5,994 bases of DNA. Source: an uncultured Oxalobacteraceae bacterium. Its GTDB lineage: Bacteria > Pseudomonadota > Gammaproteobacteria > Burkholderiales > Burkholderiaceae. The stretch covers positions 1-5,994 of the forward strand of contig CAMLDH010000246.1 of assembly GCA_946478765.1 (NCBI GenBank), in the 5' to 3' direction. Below the pieces are notes generated by a model, which was not told where the DNA came from, did no database searches, and saw only the letters and a program-made list of their open reading frames with translations. Position 1 is the first letter of the stretch. The number at the start of each line of letters is the position of its first letter. The position numbers were made by a program, and so were the translations under genes. Shown here piece by piece: positions 4,895 to 5,994 of the stretch.

Positions 4895-5994
4895 TCACTT
4901 GTACTCATACGCGCCGATGTCCGGCACCCCGCCTTGCGGCCGTGGAACGCCATCAAGATCGATGGCTGGTGCGTAGGTTGTGGAGCCCTTGTTGATCGCC
5001 GGTGAAGTGCTGCTCAGGTGGTAGTTTCCGCCTCCGGTACGGATGTAATTCACAAACTGAGGGGAGGCGCTGACATCACCGGAATGCGTATGACTAACGC
5101 CCCAATTGGTGCTGCTATTCTGGTAGACCAGATTGTTGGTGTAGGTGATGTGGGAGCCGAGGCTTCCTGATTCGGTAATGCCGGTCACGTTGTCATAAAT
5201 GATGTTGTTTGACACGTTAATGTAATCGGCCAACCCTGATCGGTGATAGGGTTCGCCGCCACCTATCACCATGCCGCCCTTAGAGCCGAATACCGTGTTG
5301 TTAGAGACATCGTTGTAGCCAGAGTCATGCCAAAGATGGATCGCATAGGCGCCAATCTGGTAGACAAGATTGTTTTTCACGTTGCCCGACGTCGCGGCGT
5401 AGATACCTTGAATATAGGAGCATCCTGCGAAGCCGATGTGGTGAACGACATTGCCAATGATATCGTCGTGGACTCCATTGTTGTAGTTGCCCGTATTGAT
5501 GCCGGAACCGCCGTTATTGTCACACGTCACGTGATCGGCAATATGGTGGATATGGTTGTTCTTTATGACGTTATAGGAGCCACGGTCAAGGATGCCGTTA
5601 CGCCAGATTGAACCGCTCTGGCCGTCGATATCGAATCCATCGATATCGACGTAGCTGCCGCTGTTCCACCATGCATCGCTACTGCTCGACGACGGAATTA
5701 TCTTGGCGCCCCATTTCGTGTCCGATATATAGCGGATTCGCGCGGAGGAAGTACCACTTGCCGTCGTGTGAAAACTTCCCGAATAGGTGCCTGTGGCGAC
5801 ATGTACGTTGGTGCCAGGTTTGGCAACTGATGATGCTTTGAGAATTGTCTTGAACGGCGCTGATTGCGTGCCGCTGTTCGAGTCAGAGCCAGTGGACGAA
5901 ACGTACAGGTGGTAGCTGGCGGCAGGAGCAGGAGCAGGTGCAGGTGCGGGCGCAAGAGCACTTGGATGAGCACAAGTCAGAAAGCGCGAAATCG
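4895..5994 (-). CDS. Right-handed parallel beta-helix protein with Ala-Pro linker, N-terminus off window
   Basis: The frame is open from the window edge to TGA at 4895-4897, giving 365 visible residues, and lacks its start and any signal peptide. Counting from the first visible codon, residues 13-25 form an Ala-Pro linker. Residues 27-38 (YHLYVSSTGSDS) followed by APFKT resemble the DUF1565-type opening of secreted beta-helix proteins. Asn-rich rungs follow: IKNNHIHHI near 143, IGNVVHHI near 179, VKNNLVYQI near 205, VSNNTVFG near 229, VSNNIIYDN near 260 and YTNNLVYQN near 284. The C-terminus, NYHLSSTSPAINKG to DLDGVPRP and PDIGAYEYK at 323-365, is the choice-of-anchor Q type ending. Such proteins are extracytoplasmic and many are polysaccharide lyases, epimerases or binding proteins; no catalytic set can be named here. 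A GTG at 5528-5530 is internal, not a start, since the domain begins well upstream. It converges on the polysaccharide operon, so a role on that polymer is possible but unproven. Confidence 0.85.
   Translation of the reverse strand, partial: ISRFLTCAHPSALAPAPAPAPAPAASYHLYVSSTGSDSNSGTQSAPFKTILKASSVAKPGTNVHVATGTYSGSFHTTASGTSSARIRYISDTKWGAKIIPSSSSSDAWWNSGSYVDIDGFDIDGQSGSIWRNGILDRGSYNVIKNNHIHHIADHVTCDNNGGSGINTGNYNNGVHDDIIGNVVHHIGFAGCSYIQGIYAATSGNVKNNLVYQIGAYAIHLWHDSGYNDVSNNTVFGSKGGMVIGGGEPYHRSGLADYINVSNNIIYDNVTGITESGSLGSHITYTNNLVYQNSSTNWGVSHTHSGDVSASPQFVNYIRTGGGNYHLSSTSPAINKGSTTYAPAIDLDGVPRPQGGVPDIGAYEYK
5924..5953 (-). repeat. Five-copy hexanucleotide repeat coding the Ala-Pro linker
   Basis: Read on the plus strand, the six-base unit AGGAGC, with variants AGGTGC and GGGCGC, occurs five times in tandem and encodes five Ala-Pro pairs of the beta-helix protein. 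Copies differ at one or two bases. Because the unit is two codons, gain or loss of copies would lengthen or shorten the linker without shifting the frame. Confidence 0.7.

Noticed and set aside
5243..5611. Plus-strand frame of 122 codons rich in Val, Ile, Asp and Ala
   Set aside because: Its periodic look comes from the Asn-rich beta-helix rungs read on the opposite strand; there is no start signal and the minus-strand gene explains the sequence.
5698..5973. Minus-strand frame starting MLIQVLLRPHLHLLLLLPPA, resembling a signal peptide
   Set aside because: The leucine run is the Ala-Pro hexamer repeat read in another frame, and the rest lacks any domain; the overlapping frame carries the beta-helix protein.

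Overview
The window looks like one edge of a surface-polysaccharide locus (O-antigen, capsule or exopolysaccharide) from a Gram-negative bacterium. Base composition is moderate and gene style (Wzx/Wzy-type export plus GT4 enzymes, an Ala-Pro-linked secreted beta-helix protein) would suit a betaproteobacterium such as a member of the Burkholderiales. That placement is an impression from style, not a demonstrated match.

Layout. Bases 1-105 probably hold the 3' tail of an upstream gene, but two frames are open and I cannot decide between them. Bases 106-380 are a leader with no convincing gene or promoter. Three intact plus-strand genes follow: a polysaccharide flippase (Wzx type, 381-1694), a GT4 glycosyltransferase (1747-3006) and a multi-pass Wzy/ligase-type polymerase (3010-4194). 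They are tightly packed and read as one operon. The polymerase starts 3 nt after the glycosyltransferase stop, with its ribosome site inside the end of that gene. The flippase and glycosyltransferase are bridged by a 19-codon reading frame. It has its own AGGAG, its start overlaps the flippase stop, and its stop overlaps the glycosyltransferase start.

Bases 4195-4894 are decayed. The first part (4219-4629) is the N-terminal remnant of a second GT4 glycosyltransferase, carrying two internal in-frame stops. The next 200 bases hold only short unassigned open stretches. A 13-bp perfect inverted repeat (4833-4880) lies just past the end of the convergent gene. That gene (4895 to beyond 5994, minus strand) encodes a secreted-type right-handed parallel beta-helix protein with an Ala-Pro linker and a C-terminal domain of the choice-of-anchor Q kind. 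It is cut by the window edge.

Expected working together: GT4 enzymes build a lipid-linked oligosaccharide at the cytoplasmic face, the flippase turns it to the periplasmic face, and the Wzy-like protein polymerises or ligates it. The beta-helix protein could bind or cut a polysaccharide outside the cytoplasm, but that link is only suggested by proximity. I see no defence system, CRISPR array, tRNA or complete mobile element. The most interesting signals are the coupling mini-frame, a long GCAA-tetraloop hairpin inside the glycosyltransferase gene, and a CxxCH motif in a loop of the polymerase.
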